A stretch of 64,000 bases of DNA from positions 2,057,631-2,121,630 of the forward strand of contig KL647310.1 of assembly GCA_000727475.1 (NCBI GenBank), given 5' to 3'. Of the stretch, positions 1 to 14,800 are shown piece after piece (position 1 is the first letter of the stretch; every line of letters begins with the position of its first letter). The notes below the pieces were generated by a model. It had not been told where the DNA came from, searched no databases, and saw nothing but the letters and a program-made list of their open reading frames with translations. Position numbers and translations under genes: made by a program. Source of the DNA: Sarcocystis neurona. Lineage: Eukaryota > Apicomplexa > Conoidasida > Eucoccidiorida > Sarcocystidae.

Positions 1-540
1 CATCTCCCAGCGCGTGTACACTCGATCTAAACGCGGGGGCAGCGCCACCGGACCCGTTACCATTGCAGACATTAACTTATTATTCATTGCACCTCGACGT
101 CTCCCTGTGTCTTACCTGCTGCACGTGGGCGCGATACATATGGACGCCTCCTTTTATATACATATATATATATCATACCTATACACAAGAAGGTAACAGA
201 TGCACGTACACCTCGCCTACACATATGTACATATTTGATCAATGTAGTCGGTGAAAATATACAAAGCCCCCTCTACAGACGAATACGTATACTCTATTTA
301 TTCACATAAATATATATATACGTCTGTGTGTAAATTAATATATGAGAGATAAATGGTGCTTGACGGACAGATTCGCTATATCTCAAAAATTGAAGAAATT
401 CATGTGGATATACACGTGTGTCTTCAAGTAGACCAACATATGCACATGCCTTTCTTCCTCCCTCTCTTCCCGTCATCTTCCATATCTTCCACACACACGT
501 ATACAGAGTCTTTTTCGTACTTGTACATGCACAGAGACAG

Positions 541-581
<41 letters not shown>

Positions 582-617
582 GTGTGTATCTGTATAGGCT
601 AAAGCACGTGTGTTTGT

Positions 618-2776
618 TTAGAGAGTTTCACACATACCGAGATATAGATGTGAATAAAGGAACAACCACGGTGGACAAAGCAAGAGAGGCGCTTCTGCAG
701 AAAGCAACAGAAAGAAAAATACCTTCTTGACGTTCTTCCCATCATGCGCCGAGACCTTCCAAAAGCGCATAAATTTGCTTTGCCTGCACGAAGAGGAAAA
801 AGCACCCAACCGCCGTCCCATGAACGGGACGACAACGACGAGGCATCGAAATCATCCATCCACGAGAAAAGAAGAAAAACGAACTGCAAACGTCCCCACG
901 CAGTGAGATACACAGGCCTTACGCATATCTACATATATATATATAGATAGATAGAGACAGAGGGAGGCAGATATACATACACATACATATATATATGTGC
1001 ATATATACTTCAGGAAGAGACGCTTGACGACGCCCACGGACACAGAGATTTATCTTGGAAAAAAATCTGCCGCAGGAGGGCTCCGGTACCGAAGGAAGGT
1101 GGCATGCAGAAATGGGAGACGGTGTCGCCGAGCACTTGCCTTAGCCGCAGCGCTTCACCGCAGTGGGCAGTAGCTTTTCACTTTGATACCAACGTGAGAA
1201 ATCGCCGTACGGATTCATACACTCATACATACCCTACGTCTATGTATACGCGACCACCCATCTCTATACATATATGTATGTATATGAGACAATGCAGTGA
1301 GAATTTATATACTAATGCATACCTTACGTCTACATATACGTGGCCGTCCATATACATATATATATGGGAAATTGCAATGAGAATTTATATATTCATACGT
1401 GCCTTACGTCTACGTATACGTGGCCACCCATATACATATATAGATGAGAAGTTTCGGTGAGAAATCATATATTCATACATACCTTATGTCTACCTATATC
1501 TGGCCACCCCTATAAATATATAGCCAGGGCAACATATATGTATCTACAGACATGCTTGCGTATATCTACATATATACTATATACACACATCTACGCACGT
1601 GCATGTGTACGTATATATATATTTGTGCGGAAGGAGGTCCTTGAAATGGACTCTTTGCAGACGAGAAGGAGAAAGATAGAAAAGACGACGTTCTGTGCAG
1701 TGGTGAGAAGGTGGTCACTTTTCAGTCGAAGGCCTGCATGCGCATGTGACTTCCGCCAAATCGGGAAGCGTCCACCATCCCGACCACGTCGAACTGCTCC
1801 TCGTGACGTTCGCGAAAATTCTCTCACTTTTCGTCGTCACCCCACTTTTTCCTCTTCTGTTACATGCGTGACTTTCTCCGGTATTCTTCCTTTATACAAC
1901 TCGCTTCGGCGTCCTTCTACAGTAATCGTCATTCTCCTTCCAACACGCAGATAGACAAGTCTTGCATGCATTTCCTTGTCCATACGTATTTCTCATACCT
2001 GTGATACTAGTGACGCATGTGTATTCATATATATATACACAGAGAGAGGAAGTGCATACATGTACATATCCGTGGTATAAACCTTTATACATTTATATAT
2101 ATATATATATGTATACATACATACTATATGTACTGGGTGTGCCTGTATATAGCCTTCATATATATATGTATAGATATGTAGTTGTTCAAATACATATATA
2201 TATGGCGTGTGCAGCGGCAGCACCAAGAGCAGCAGAGCAGCAAGAGTGCTGCTAGAGGGTCACGAGAATAGGAGCAGGAATAAGCTGCGACACCAGTAGT
2301 AGCCACGTAGTAACAAAGGGAGGCGGAGGGCAGCCTGGCAGCGGCAAAAGCAAAGCGACGAGAAGAGAGAGGGCGTCTGCGTTTCAGCAGCACAGCAGCA
2401 GCAACAAGAAATCAGCAGCGTCACAGCAGCAACCGAGGAGAGACAGCAGCACTTAGCCCAGCACCAGCAGAGCAGGAGCACCGGCAGAATAGCAGCAGCA
2501 GCGGCACCATATATGCACCAGCACCAGGAGAGCAACAGCACACCAGCAGCACCCGCTGCAGCAGAGCAGCAACAGCAGCCGAGCGACAGGAGCAGCAGAT
2601 CAGGAGTAGGAGGAGCAGATGGGTGGCGTACGCATATATTTGAGCTTCGCCTATCGTCGTTTGAACCTTCTCTGATGTGGGGTCGACGTCTGAAGAAGCA
2701 GCAGCCGCAGAGAAAATAGCAGCGGTCTTGCCACACACATACACAGACACGCATCTGTGTAGTATACATCTATATA

Positions 2777-2817
<41 letters not shown>

Positions 2818-5800
2818 ATGTACTACCAAGTGCGCTTCTGAGATATGTGTGTCTGCTGGAGCCGAAGGAGACGCAGAGGCGCTGCAGGTGAAGAGTGTGT
2901 GCGAAACGGCCGCAGCAGCAGCTGCAGCGGCACGAACAACAACAGCAAGACAGCACACGGTTTGGCAGCCGTACGTGGGCTGCGGCAGGAGCAGCAGCCA
3001 GAGAAGCAGCAGCGGCAGGAGAAAATTGTGAGCAGGAGGTGACGGAGGGGAGCAGCACCAAGAGCGTCAACTGAGAAGCATTCGCAATGCAGGCGGCTGC
3101 ACAAGGGGTGCGACGAGCAGCAAGAGCAGAAGAGGAGGAAGAAACAGCAAGGGCAAGACGAGACGCAGGGTTAGCAGCATCAGCAGCCGAAGCAGCTGCA
3201 GTAGCAGAGACAGCAAGAGCAGCAACAACAGCAGCAACGGCAGCAAAAGCACCCGCGACAGCAAAGAGCAACAAGAGCCAAAGCGATTCCAGCGGCGAAA
3301 ACGGCAAGAGCGGCAACGCAAGCAGCAACAGCAGCAGAAGCCGCTGCAGCAGTAAAGGCAGTAACAGCAGCAAAATATCAGCAACAATAAAAGGAGAAAA
3401 GGCAAAAGCAGCCACAGCAGCAGAAACAGCCACAGCAGCAGAAGCAGCCACAGCAGCAGAAGCAGCCACAGCAGCAGAAGCAGCCACAGCAGCAGAAGCA
3501 GCCACAGCAGCAGAAGCAGCCACAGCAGCAGAAGCAGCCACAGCAGCAGAAGCAGCCACAGCAGCAGAAGCAGCCACAGCGGCAAGAGCAGTGACAGCAG
3601 CCAAAACAGCGAGATCAGCACCATCAGGGCAGCCGAAGCAGCTGCAGCGGTACACGCCACGCGAGCAGAAAAAGCCGCAGCAGCATCGGTGGTTCCTGGG
3701 CCTCGTGTGGCACAGGCTTTAACTCGAGGAGAAGGCCAGTCCTTCTCAACTAAGTCGCAGAGAAGAAAGTCTTGACAACTTTTTCACGTGAGAGACGAAT
3801 TAAAGGAAGAAAGGCAGAAAGAGATAATGAGAAATACAGAAAGTAGGAGCCGTACATGAGCGTCCCTGTCAATTTGTCTGCGCACACACGTATATACAGC
3901 AGGAAATACGGCGAGAAAGTGTCTACGTACAGTAATATATCCACCGTGTGTCTATACAGATTACTCATGCCTACAAACATAGACACATATATGCACGTGA
4001 ACTGCCCTACATCCTATTATACATATGTAGTACCCTCTCTTTAATATATACACACGCTGTATACACAAGTATACACAGATACATAGATATATATACATAC
4101 ACAAGATTCCCTTGACATATGTAGACAGGTAGGGGTACACGCAAATATATATAATATATATACAACAATAGTTCCTTTACATATACATATATATATAGAG
4201 GTGGGGATATACACATATATAGAGAGAGAGACAGAGACAGAGAAATACATATATGTGTAACATTTCCTTTATATATGTAGACAGGTGAAGGGGTCGACAC
4301 AAATATATATAGATGCACAAATGTATATACAACATTTTCTTTACAAGTGTATACAGACGGGTATATAGACATGTTGATATACACACACGTAGACACTCAG
4401 AGAGAGAGAAAGAGGGAGAGCCACCCAGAAGCAAAAACACCAGGAAGTGGGGAAGTTCTCAGCAAACAGCAGCGTCGCAGTACCAAAATGTGATGAAAAA
4501 GCTGCCCCTTTCACTGCAGAAGCAGCCAACCCATACACGTATGCATGTGCAGCACTGTCTTCCACGTCTGTACGAGTCTACGCACATACCGGAATATACA
4601 CGCATATATATGTACATACGGAAGTGCCTGTATAGAAGCACATACTTATATGTGTGAAGGTTGGGGACGCGGGACTCTGTTCAGAGCAGAGCAACAGTCC
4701 TTCGAAGCTTGTCCCACGCCCCAAGACAGAGCCAAGCACCCTGAGCACCTTTACATCCCTCATAAAAATAACAGGATTAAATCTTCCTTGAGCGACTCGA
4801 AAGGCATAAAAGATAGCGTGAAAGCTCTTTTGATTTCCATGAAGTGAGTAACATATTGGATTCTCTTCGCTCCCTCACACAGATATCCGCATGCATGCCG
4901 CTAGACAGCGAGATCTGTTGAAGGTGGAAATTCACATAAAAAGAAGTTTTTCCTCAACGTCGACACACACGTGTACACAGCCAGTCCTGCACTGATAATA
5001 TTATTCGTATACACGCGCAGACACAAATAGAAGACACAGAGATACACACGCTCCTGTGTGTGATTAAACAGGGTCGTAGTCTACGACTTGGGTGCACACA
5101 CATACACATATACCTGTAGGTGTGTATGTAGAAGTGTGATGGAAAGCGAGTTCACGTATGTATGATTTCCCGCGCAGAAATTATTCATCTACGTATAAAC
5201 AGCGGAAATGTTTAACAAAGAAAGGTAAATGTACTTGGACACCTACACATACATATATACATATATATATGTATATATATATATGTATATAGGAGGAGAT
5301 TAGACGTAATGAAAGAAAGCGAGAAGATGAAGAAAAGAACCTCCATGTAGAGGAACGCGGGAGACTACACGTGGCTTTTTCTACCGTGGGTTGGCCCATT
5401 CACAAGTCACGTGTAGTACACAATCCGAGTCCTCCCACCCGTTTCTCCTCGTCAAATCATCCGTTTCTATAAGAAAATAGTAAACGTCGGTCTCCTTCAC
5501 GTTCTCTCACTATAACGCACCAACCACAGGCATATACAACTATACGGACACGGACACATACATATATATATATATATATGTATATGCATAAATTAGTATG
5601 TATATACATATATATATATGTATATAGATATGTATGTACATATATGGAGACAGAGATGTACAAGTGTGTGCATATACATATATATATATATATTCAAAGA
5701 CACAAAGACACACCTGGAAGAAGCTGCAAAGAAGACCTGTGTCGCGGGCATTGAGTGATACAAACTCACTCCTAGAAGAATTCGAATATACACACACATC

Positions 5801-8800
5801 CACACACATATAATACATCACACACGCACATATATATCGGTAATATATACACGTAGAATGGCCAGTAAAATGCAGAGAAGGCGCTGCAAAGTATTCGCAC
5901 ACGAGTATATGAAAGAGACGTCCACACACACACACACACAGACACTCTCACATATAACAATACATACATTCACACCTAGGCATGTATGTATATTTATATG
6001 CAGGTTTATATTTTATAATTTCAGACTTATGTGACTACAGGTGACTGGCTGGAACCAGCAAATACAACACAGGAACTATCCCTTGGTGGACGAGAAAAGT
6101 GCCGCCTCCTCGGCCGGCGACTGCTCTTCAGTAGTAACGCCAAACGAACGAGTTCCCTGCCGCTAGCGCTGCTGCAAAGAAAAGAGAAGAGAAGAACGCC
6201 TCCCCCCTGTCGCCCGCTACTCACTGCCGCTGCTCCTCAGTCCTGCTGCTGCTGCTCACCACTGCCGCTGCTGCTGCTCACCACTGCTGCTGCTGTTCCA
6301 CACTACTGCTGCTGGTTACTACTGCTGCTGCTGAGCAGTGCTGCAGGTGCTGTACCAGAAGTACTACTGCCTGCTGCTGCCGCCTCTTCAGAACTCCTGT
6401 CTCCTGCTGTTTCACAGAAACTGATAGGCCCTCCTGCTGCCGGTCTATCGAAGCTGTCCTTCGTTGCTGCTTTTGCTGCTGCGTCGTCGCTACGCCTTCC
6501 TGCTACGGCTGCTGTGCTTCCGCTTGTGTGTCATAGCTGCTCTATGCTCCTGCTGCTTTTGCTGTTGCTGTTTTGCAGAACCGCTTTGCCGGTGCTGCCG
6601 CTGGACGGAATGCGTTCCTTGCTGCTGCTACTGCTGCTCTGTCAGCGCGGCTCTTTGCTGCTCCTACTGCTGCTGCTACTGAGCCAGAACGAATCCTGGC
6701 TGCTGCTGCTGCTGTTGCTTCTTTAGAAAGCTGCGTATTGCTGCTAGTGAGTCGGCTACCATATTTATTGCCCACGAGAAATATCACTGGCTTCAGATGC
6801 TCCTGCAACAAAAGACAGCAGCAGCAGCACGCCCAAGCCTGCTTGCATCTCCCCTGCAGCAGCCGCATACGTCTACGTAGGCTGCATGTCGCTACACAAC
6901 ATACATAGTTACACGTCCGTAAAAGACAATACCATACGTATATATACAGATATATATATGTACATATATATATGTATGTACATATATGTATACATACATA
7001 TACACACGGACACATGCGTGCATTTCGGCAAGTTCAGACGTCTATGCATATGAGCGTGCCAATGCGTCTAACAAATTTATACATATATATATATATATAT
7101 GTAGACATATACGTATATGTATACACGTATAATACGCGTATGCGTCCATATGTAAGGAGCCTGTACGACACATCCACATATACTTAGACATTAATACGTA
7201 CATTAATACGTACGAGCAGGTGTGTAAACAAACACTGTTCAAGCGTATACATAGACGTGGGTACACTCTTTCTGTCTGTCTATCTATCTATATATATATA
7301 TATATGTATATGGATTTGCAAGAGAATGTGTGTACGTGTGTATATAAGTGTACCCACACTCATATGCATAAACGTCTGAATTTGCTCAAATGCACACATG
7401 TGAACAGTAGCCTGTCCGTATATATATATATGTATATGCATACGCGTGTATATATATATATATGCGTATACGTGTATATATATATAGAGAGAGAGAGAGA
7501 GAAAAGAGAAAGGAGGGGGAGGAGGACAGAGGTATACATGTATAAAGATGCAGCAGAATTACCAGCAAGCGTCTTTCCCTGGTGAACTGTTTTTAACAGG
7601 AAGATATATATATATATGAACGGGCAGGGCTAGAAATAGAGCGTCTCATGTCAACAGAGATACATACACCCCGGGGTCATTATAGAGATGCATACTTGCG
7701 CGTATATATGTATACGTAGAGATATTTGTATACGGATCTAACATATATAGAGAGAGAGGAACACGTAAGCACACATATATTCCTCCCCGTACAAGTCAGT
7801 TAGAACATGTATACACAACCACACATAATCGTATATACATACACATGTATATCTACATGTGTAGGTGAGTTAGAATATGTATAAACAACTACACATACTC
7901 GTATATACGCATGTATAGATAAATGTATATGTATGTAGGTGAAGGCACGTAGGACTGGTATAGAGGGCTTGGAAGCACACACATATGTCGACCCGTACAA
8001 ATAAGTCAGAACATGTGTAAACAGCCACATACTAGTATACGCCTATACATATATATATATGTAGGCGTATGTATGGGAGCGTACGCAGTTGGTCTGTATT
8101 GCTATGCCCACAAGTGTCTGTATAGAGGCAAAGACGCGGAATCTACGGGGGGAGGGGGTGGCGTGGCTATAGACATATATATATATATATATATATATGC
8201 GTATTTATTTGCAGGTAGATATTCATTTACGCTGACATATACGGGAGTGTCTCTCCGTACAAGCATCTATTTATAGAGGTATGTGTGCACACACACATAT
8301 ATAAATATGGGTCGTACCAGGGACGTGAAGACCTATTCATAGGTATACACATATGTATACACATAATTTATTGGTATGTGGATAGTGAGCAGGGCAGTTG
8401 TCGAGACTTGCTGTTGCATCTATGCAAGTCCACAGACTACCCATACTATACAAGTGTTTACACGTACACGTATATACATATGTATCTATAGAAAGAGAAA
8501 GACAGTGAGGGGCAAAAATATACATATATATATAAAGGAATACGCAAGGATATATATATATATATGAAGGGAAAATATGTATATATATGGAGACACAGGA
8601 GAGAAAGAGAGGGCCTATAGATTGATATATAAGGGCGCCAATACACCCAATGATACGACGAACAGCACATATGTACACACATACGTACATACGTATATAC
8701 ACGTCTACATATACATATATATATACATATGTATATACGTATAAATATATATGTATAGGTTCAGAGTGAATGTGTGTAGGGCTGTATAGATTCACATGTA

Positions 8801-11800
8801 GCGGCACCAATACACGCAATAATACGACCAACAACATACACATATATGTATATCTAGAGTGAATGTGTGTATAAGAATATACGCTGGGAAACTGTGAATA
8901 TGAAGGCATCAAACGCACACTGATGCAAGGAGCTACACATATATATATAGATGTGTAGATTTAGAGTAAATGCATGTAAGAGGATGCACAGAGTTGCCGG
9001 AAAGAAGAGGGACAGGGACGTGCGTCCATATGAAAGTAGAAATATAAGCATTCACGCGTCGTCTCATCAGAGATATACAAGCCATAGACGTGTAGCTATA
9101 TATACATACATATATATATATATATACAGATATATCTACGTATACATTTCCTACGGATATATGATATAAATGCACACATATACACATATTCTCTCCGTAG
9201 GCGTATTCTTTAATATACACTTGTACGTCTATATATATGTGTGACGCACGTGTGTGGGTACCAACGTTATGCTGTCACGTGTATGAACAGGTGTGGACGT
9301 CGACGGAGAAAGAGAAACTGAAGTCGACATAGATGAACCCCACAAAAAGTATGTGCATGCAAGGGAAAGAAAGTAGAAATTTATATATATATATATGTAT
9401 GTATATATATACCTGCCTGTACTCCAGGACACTTTCAATAGTGTCACAAATTTCCATCGCCTTCGCGAGAGTCCCTTTTTGGTTCACGTCAAAGACGATC
9501 ATCATCCCCATGCGACCTGCAACCGCATGCAATCGCTCGTTTATTCCACGAGACTCTTCCTCCAGATGTAGACACGTACACATGCACATCTATACATAAA
9601 TCAGTAGCCACCATACATACGCAGACGTAGAAGCAAACACTCGCCCATGTGTGGGCGTGCTAGTACGAGCCGTCCACACATATACATACGTACATCCAGA
9701 AAAATATGCAGAAACATATATATATATATGCATACAAATATGAAGGTGTATTTATCTATCCATCTACATATATATATATACATTTATATAGAGAGAACTA
9801 TTAGACATATGCATCCTTCCACATCCGTGCTAGTACGAACAGTATCTATATATATATATATGCATCTAGAAATATAAACGGAAAGATATATTTATATATC
9901 TCCGCATAAACAAATATGTGTATGTATCTATCAATCTATCTATACACATATATATATATTGATATATGCACATCTGTTAGATGTATGCATCCTTGCGTAT
10001 ACGTGCGTGCACTGGTACGTATAGCAGTACGCATTTATGTGTATATATAAGATGTATCTTTGAGGTGATATAGAAAGGAATACGGACTCTCCCTCTGTGC
10101 AGTGATTTCCGAGTTACAGATGTTAATTCGGAAATGCTCTGCGTCCAGGAGGGGGCACAGACACACACACATATGTTTTTATACATAGATAAGAATACCC
10201 CTCTCTATCCACATACATATACACACCCAATTCTCTGTCTGTCTATACATATATATATACGTATGCATTGCCCTATTGGAACTTGTTTGCCTATACAAAT
10301 ATCTACATATATATATATATCTGTATGGACAGGAGACTTGTCAAAAACTGAGCGGCACGGCAACGACGCGGCGTACATGGGAGAAATCGGCTGCATCAAG
10401 ATGAGCGGAAGATATGTACAGCTGCAGCAGGAAATAAAAGAGTCCCTACAGGAGGGGGGGGGGGCGTCCCTTTCCTGCTCTGCAAGGGCACGCACAGGTT
10501 CTGCGAAGGTTGCTGTTTTATGTACAGACCAGTCCGCATGCATCCATATATCTACGTGTCTCTAGAGCTTCACCAGTCTACCTGGAGTGACCCATATATA
10601 TATATATATATATATATAGGCATGCACGTATGTTGTTACGTGTACACTCATCAACCCGTGGGGCGCGGCAGCTGAGACATCTGCTTACAAATCTACACAC
10701 CTACGCAGAAGTAATACAACGGCGCCTGTCTCTTTCCACGCTTACATAAAAACGCATGCGGACCTCCATATATGTACGTACATATATATGTATATACACA
10801 TATATGTATACAAAGAGAGAGAGATATGCCTTGGCATATATAGATCTATATATAGAGAGAGAGATGTGCCTCCACATACATGTAGAGAGAGGGATATGCC
10901 CCGACATACTTATATATATATATATGCCAAAAAGGTAGGTCAATGTACAGTTGTATTTATGTGTAAATACTGCACGAGCAGGTACACGACTCTAGAGACT
11001 CGTGGACATATTCGTGCAACTATGGACACACTCTACGCAGATGTTCAAGGTCCTATACATGTATATGCAGATACACATCCACATATATATATATGTATAT
11101 ATCTTAGGTGAATACAAACGTGTTTGTCGAAACACAGCGACGCACATATGTGTAAATTCCCGCGCCTGTGCGTACACACCGGACGCTTCCATTAATGTAT
11201 GAACGCAAGTACGCGTGTGCGAAGTATATATTTATATGTCGTCATATAATATGTCTGTCTTTGTATGAAATAAATACAGGTATACACAAACACAACATAC
11301 ACATACACATATATATATATATATATATATGAAGACACGTCTACACAGAGGTGCTGTCTCTAGAGACATATATGGGGAGTCAGAGAAGCAGATGATGCCG
11401 TTCCACACGGACACTACGTAGTAAAATCTATTTATATATATGTGTGTATACGTCTGTGAAGACATTCTTGCGGATACGTGACAGACGCACTTTTCCTTCT
11501 TTTTTGGCAAGTCTGCATGCAAGGAACGCGGAGCAAGCAGCAGAATAAGACTCCTGTCTTGAGAAGGAAGAAATACCAGAAAACCTTTTTACCGTTCGTA
11601 ATGGGCGTCAGTGACTGCCCGGGGCCGGTGGGCACTCGCGGCGGCTTCCACACGCGGAACGGGGTGAAGTCTCTGCTTCCCTTCTGGACTTCCGCTGCAG
11701 AAGAAAAGAAGAAAAGAGACGTTCAGCCACCAAGGCGAGGCGGACATGGCAAGAAATGCAGCAAGTAGCCTTATGCGCAGAGAAAGAAAAAGGAGACGCA

Positions 11801-14800
11801 GGTTTAGGCGAAGAAAAGCAGTAGAAGAGGTCGGCGCGCGGCGCAGGCCAAAGCACCGTCGAAAACAGACAGCGGACGAAGAAACAGGAGAAGACGACGA
11901 GAAAGGAAAGGAATATCAAGGAGGAGAAGAAGGCTAGAAGGAAGCGAAAATATGGGCGAGAACATGGGCAAAGGAAGAAAAGCTGCTCGAGACGGAAGCA
12001 AAAGATAAAGCGAGGCGGAGTTCGAAAAACGAGACGCACGAGGACAGAAAGCAAACACGCCTCGCCTGACGACGCACAAATTTATACAAACACAGAAATG
12101 TGCACTTGCACGGTGTACATACACCCGACGATGTATCTACGTTAAAAGATATGTATGGCCACAGAGGACTACAAATTCACGCACACACACATGATGGTAC
12201 GGCTGTACAGCCATTTGCCTCTTGGTGCCAGCAGGTGTATATACAGCATAGTATCGACGTGGGCCCGCAGATACGGTGTACGTACACTCGACGATGCAGT
12301 TGTGTTGGAAGACATATACGGCCACAGGCGACTACAAATTCACGCACACACCCATGACGGAATGGGTGTGTAGCCATCTGCCGGTGTATATACAGCATAC
12401 TGTCGACGTGTGCCCACACTTACGGTGTACGTACACTCGACGACGCACCTGTGTTGGAAGACATATGAGGCCACAAGTGACCACACATCCACGCACCCAC
12501 AGCGCGGTTTCGCTGCGTAGCCGTTTGCGTCTTTGTCAGCAGGTGTATATACAGCATACTTTCGACATGTGCCTACACATGAGTAAATATTCACAGATAC
12601 ACAGATATTCATACCGACCACCCTGCTATACATTTGTACAAAATACATATATATACATATATATAAACATATATTTGTGTATACATACACACGTACATAT
12701 AATAGAGTAGTATGTAAATATGTACAATTTATGTATACAACGTATACCGTAGAGTATAGTGTGGCTATATATATGATGTCTACACTCCTGTGTGTACATG
12801 ATGTTTATATAGATCAATGCATATAACGGCCGCTATGTTTGAGAAGCGTCTTATATATATACATGTGTGACACACTACTATGTTAGGAAAGTATAATAAA
12901 CATACATGTGAGATACTACTATGTAAACAAATATAATAATCACATACACTACATACTGCAGAGTAGAACGCGGCTTTACACATATTATATATACAAACAT
13001 TTACATATATGTGGACAGTGTTTATATGGATAGACGGACATAGTGGGGGGCATGCCTGAGAAATGTCGGACTTCGAGAAAGGATGCAGGCATACGGAAGT
13101 CTTCTGCCATCCTTTTTCCCCCGGTCTTTTGAAAAAGAAGATTCGGCATTCTCATCATCCTGTTCGAAGATCTGTTCATATATATATATATAATTTCCTT
13201 GGGCATCCCCACACCCCCCGCCGGAGAGGACTGCAGCACGCAGCACTTACTTATTTTCCTTTTCATTGTCATGTGTCGCCGAATATCGCGGCCATCATCT
13301 GTGCGCGCTGCGTCGTACGTATCTTCAATTTCTACGCAGACCGGTCGCAGGGCAGCATCTGCTGCATTGGCTTCCTCCTCCTCTCGTAGACGACAAACTC
13401 TGTAATGAAGTCTTGTATGAGACGCAGTCGCACACTCAGAAAATGGCACATCCAGAAAATGGCACACAGAGAATGGCATACAGGAAGAAGGGCTTGCAGC
13501 ACGCTTTTAAAGAGAAGATTTCGAGGTTGCAGAGGTGCACATGAACAGGTGGGAACGTTCCACACATCCAGCCGTACGTGTATGTACATTTAGCGTCGAT
13601 GGCGTCCCCACACGCACACAGAGAAGAGAAGAAGAGAGGGGGAGACGGAAGGCGAGGTCGGAAAACCTGCATATGTGCATACTAACATACACGTGTGCAT
13701 GCATCTACACATTTATAAGAGAGAGGGGCACCGAGCGATGCCCAGGAACCCACACAAATTCATCTGCATCCCCGCAAGGGGTATCTGATCAAGTGGTCTG
13801 TTGCCCACTCTTCACGTATACCCGGTCCAATCGAAAACAAAAAGTCACCAATAAAACAGATGTATACACACATGCACATATATACATATGTACATGCACA
13901 TACATATATATGTATGTGTACATGCATACATATATATATACATATTATATATTCATGTAAAGGTACAGGCTATACATGTGCGTCTTTACTATAGTAGAGT
14001 GGGGACGTGTTTGAAAGTAGAAAGCAACTGCACATGTATCCATTTATATGTGTAGTATGTTTCGAGTCACGAATCTGATATGAAGGTGTGTGTACATATA
14101 GAATAGATACCACCTAAGTAAGTATATCTATAGGCTTGTGTGCATATATACGTGTATGTGTTTGTAGGTGTATGTATATATATACATATATATTTTATAC
14201 GTTTATGTCTATACACTCACATCGTGTACACATATATACATATATACGTATGTAAACAATCATACATATACAGCCACACATACACATGCGCGTAAATATA
14301 CGTTCATACACATATTCGCGTACACACATACGTATGCACACACACATATACATATATATATATATATACGTTGATGGACACATATGTACGCATTCATACA
14401 CTTACACATACGTATGCACATATATATATATATACATATGTGTATGCATACACGTATATACTAACATACACATATGCATACATATATACATTTATAAGCA
14501 TACACATTTATCTATCTCTCTCTCTCTATATATATATGTATGGATGTGCATATATATACATTAATTCATACACATTTATATACATATACAATTACATATA
14601 TATATATACATATATATGTATATTTTAGTGTACCGTTGCCCGTGTGAAACAATGATTACGTCTGCGAGATGAGCTGTGACTCCACTACCGAAGAAGATGT
14701 CAATTTGATTTCCTCTTAGTCTTCTTATATCAGTGGATGAACTTATACGTCTACCCGTGCATGCAGCAGCAGGCACAAATACTGATACACACACAAATAT

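Noticed and set aside
3087..3722. 211-codon plus-strand Ala-rich frame in the CAG island
   Set aside because: It consists of CAG repeat and an 18-bp minisatellite, has no splice partners, and the opposite strand is equally open; it lies inside a GTPase intron.
6031..6726. 231-codon plus-strand Leu-rich frame
   Set aside because: CTG repeat by-product on the strand opposite the GTPase exons.
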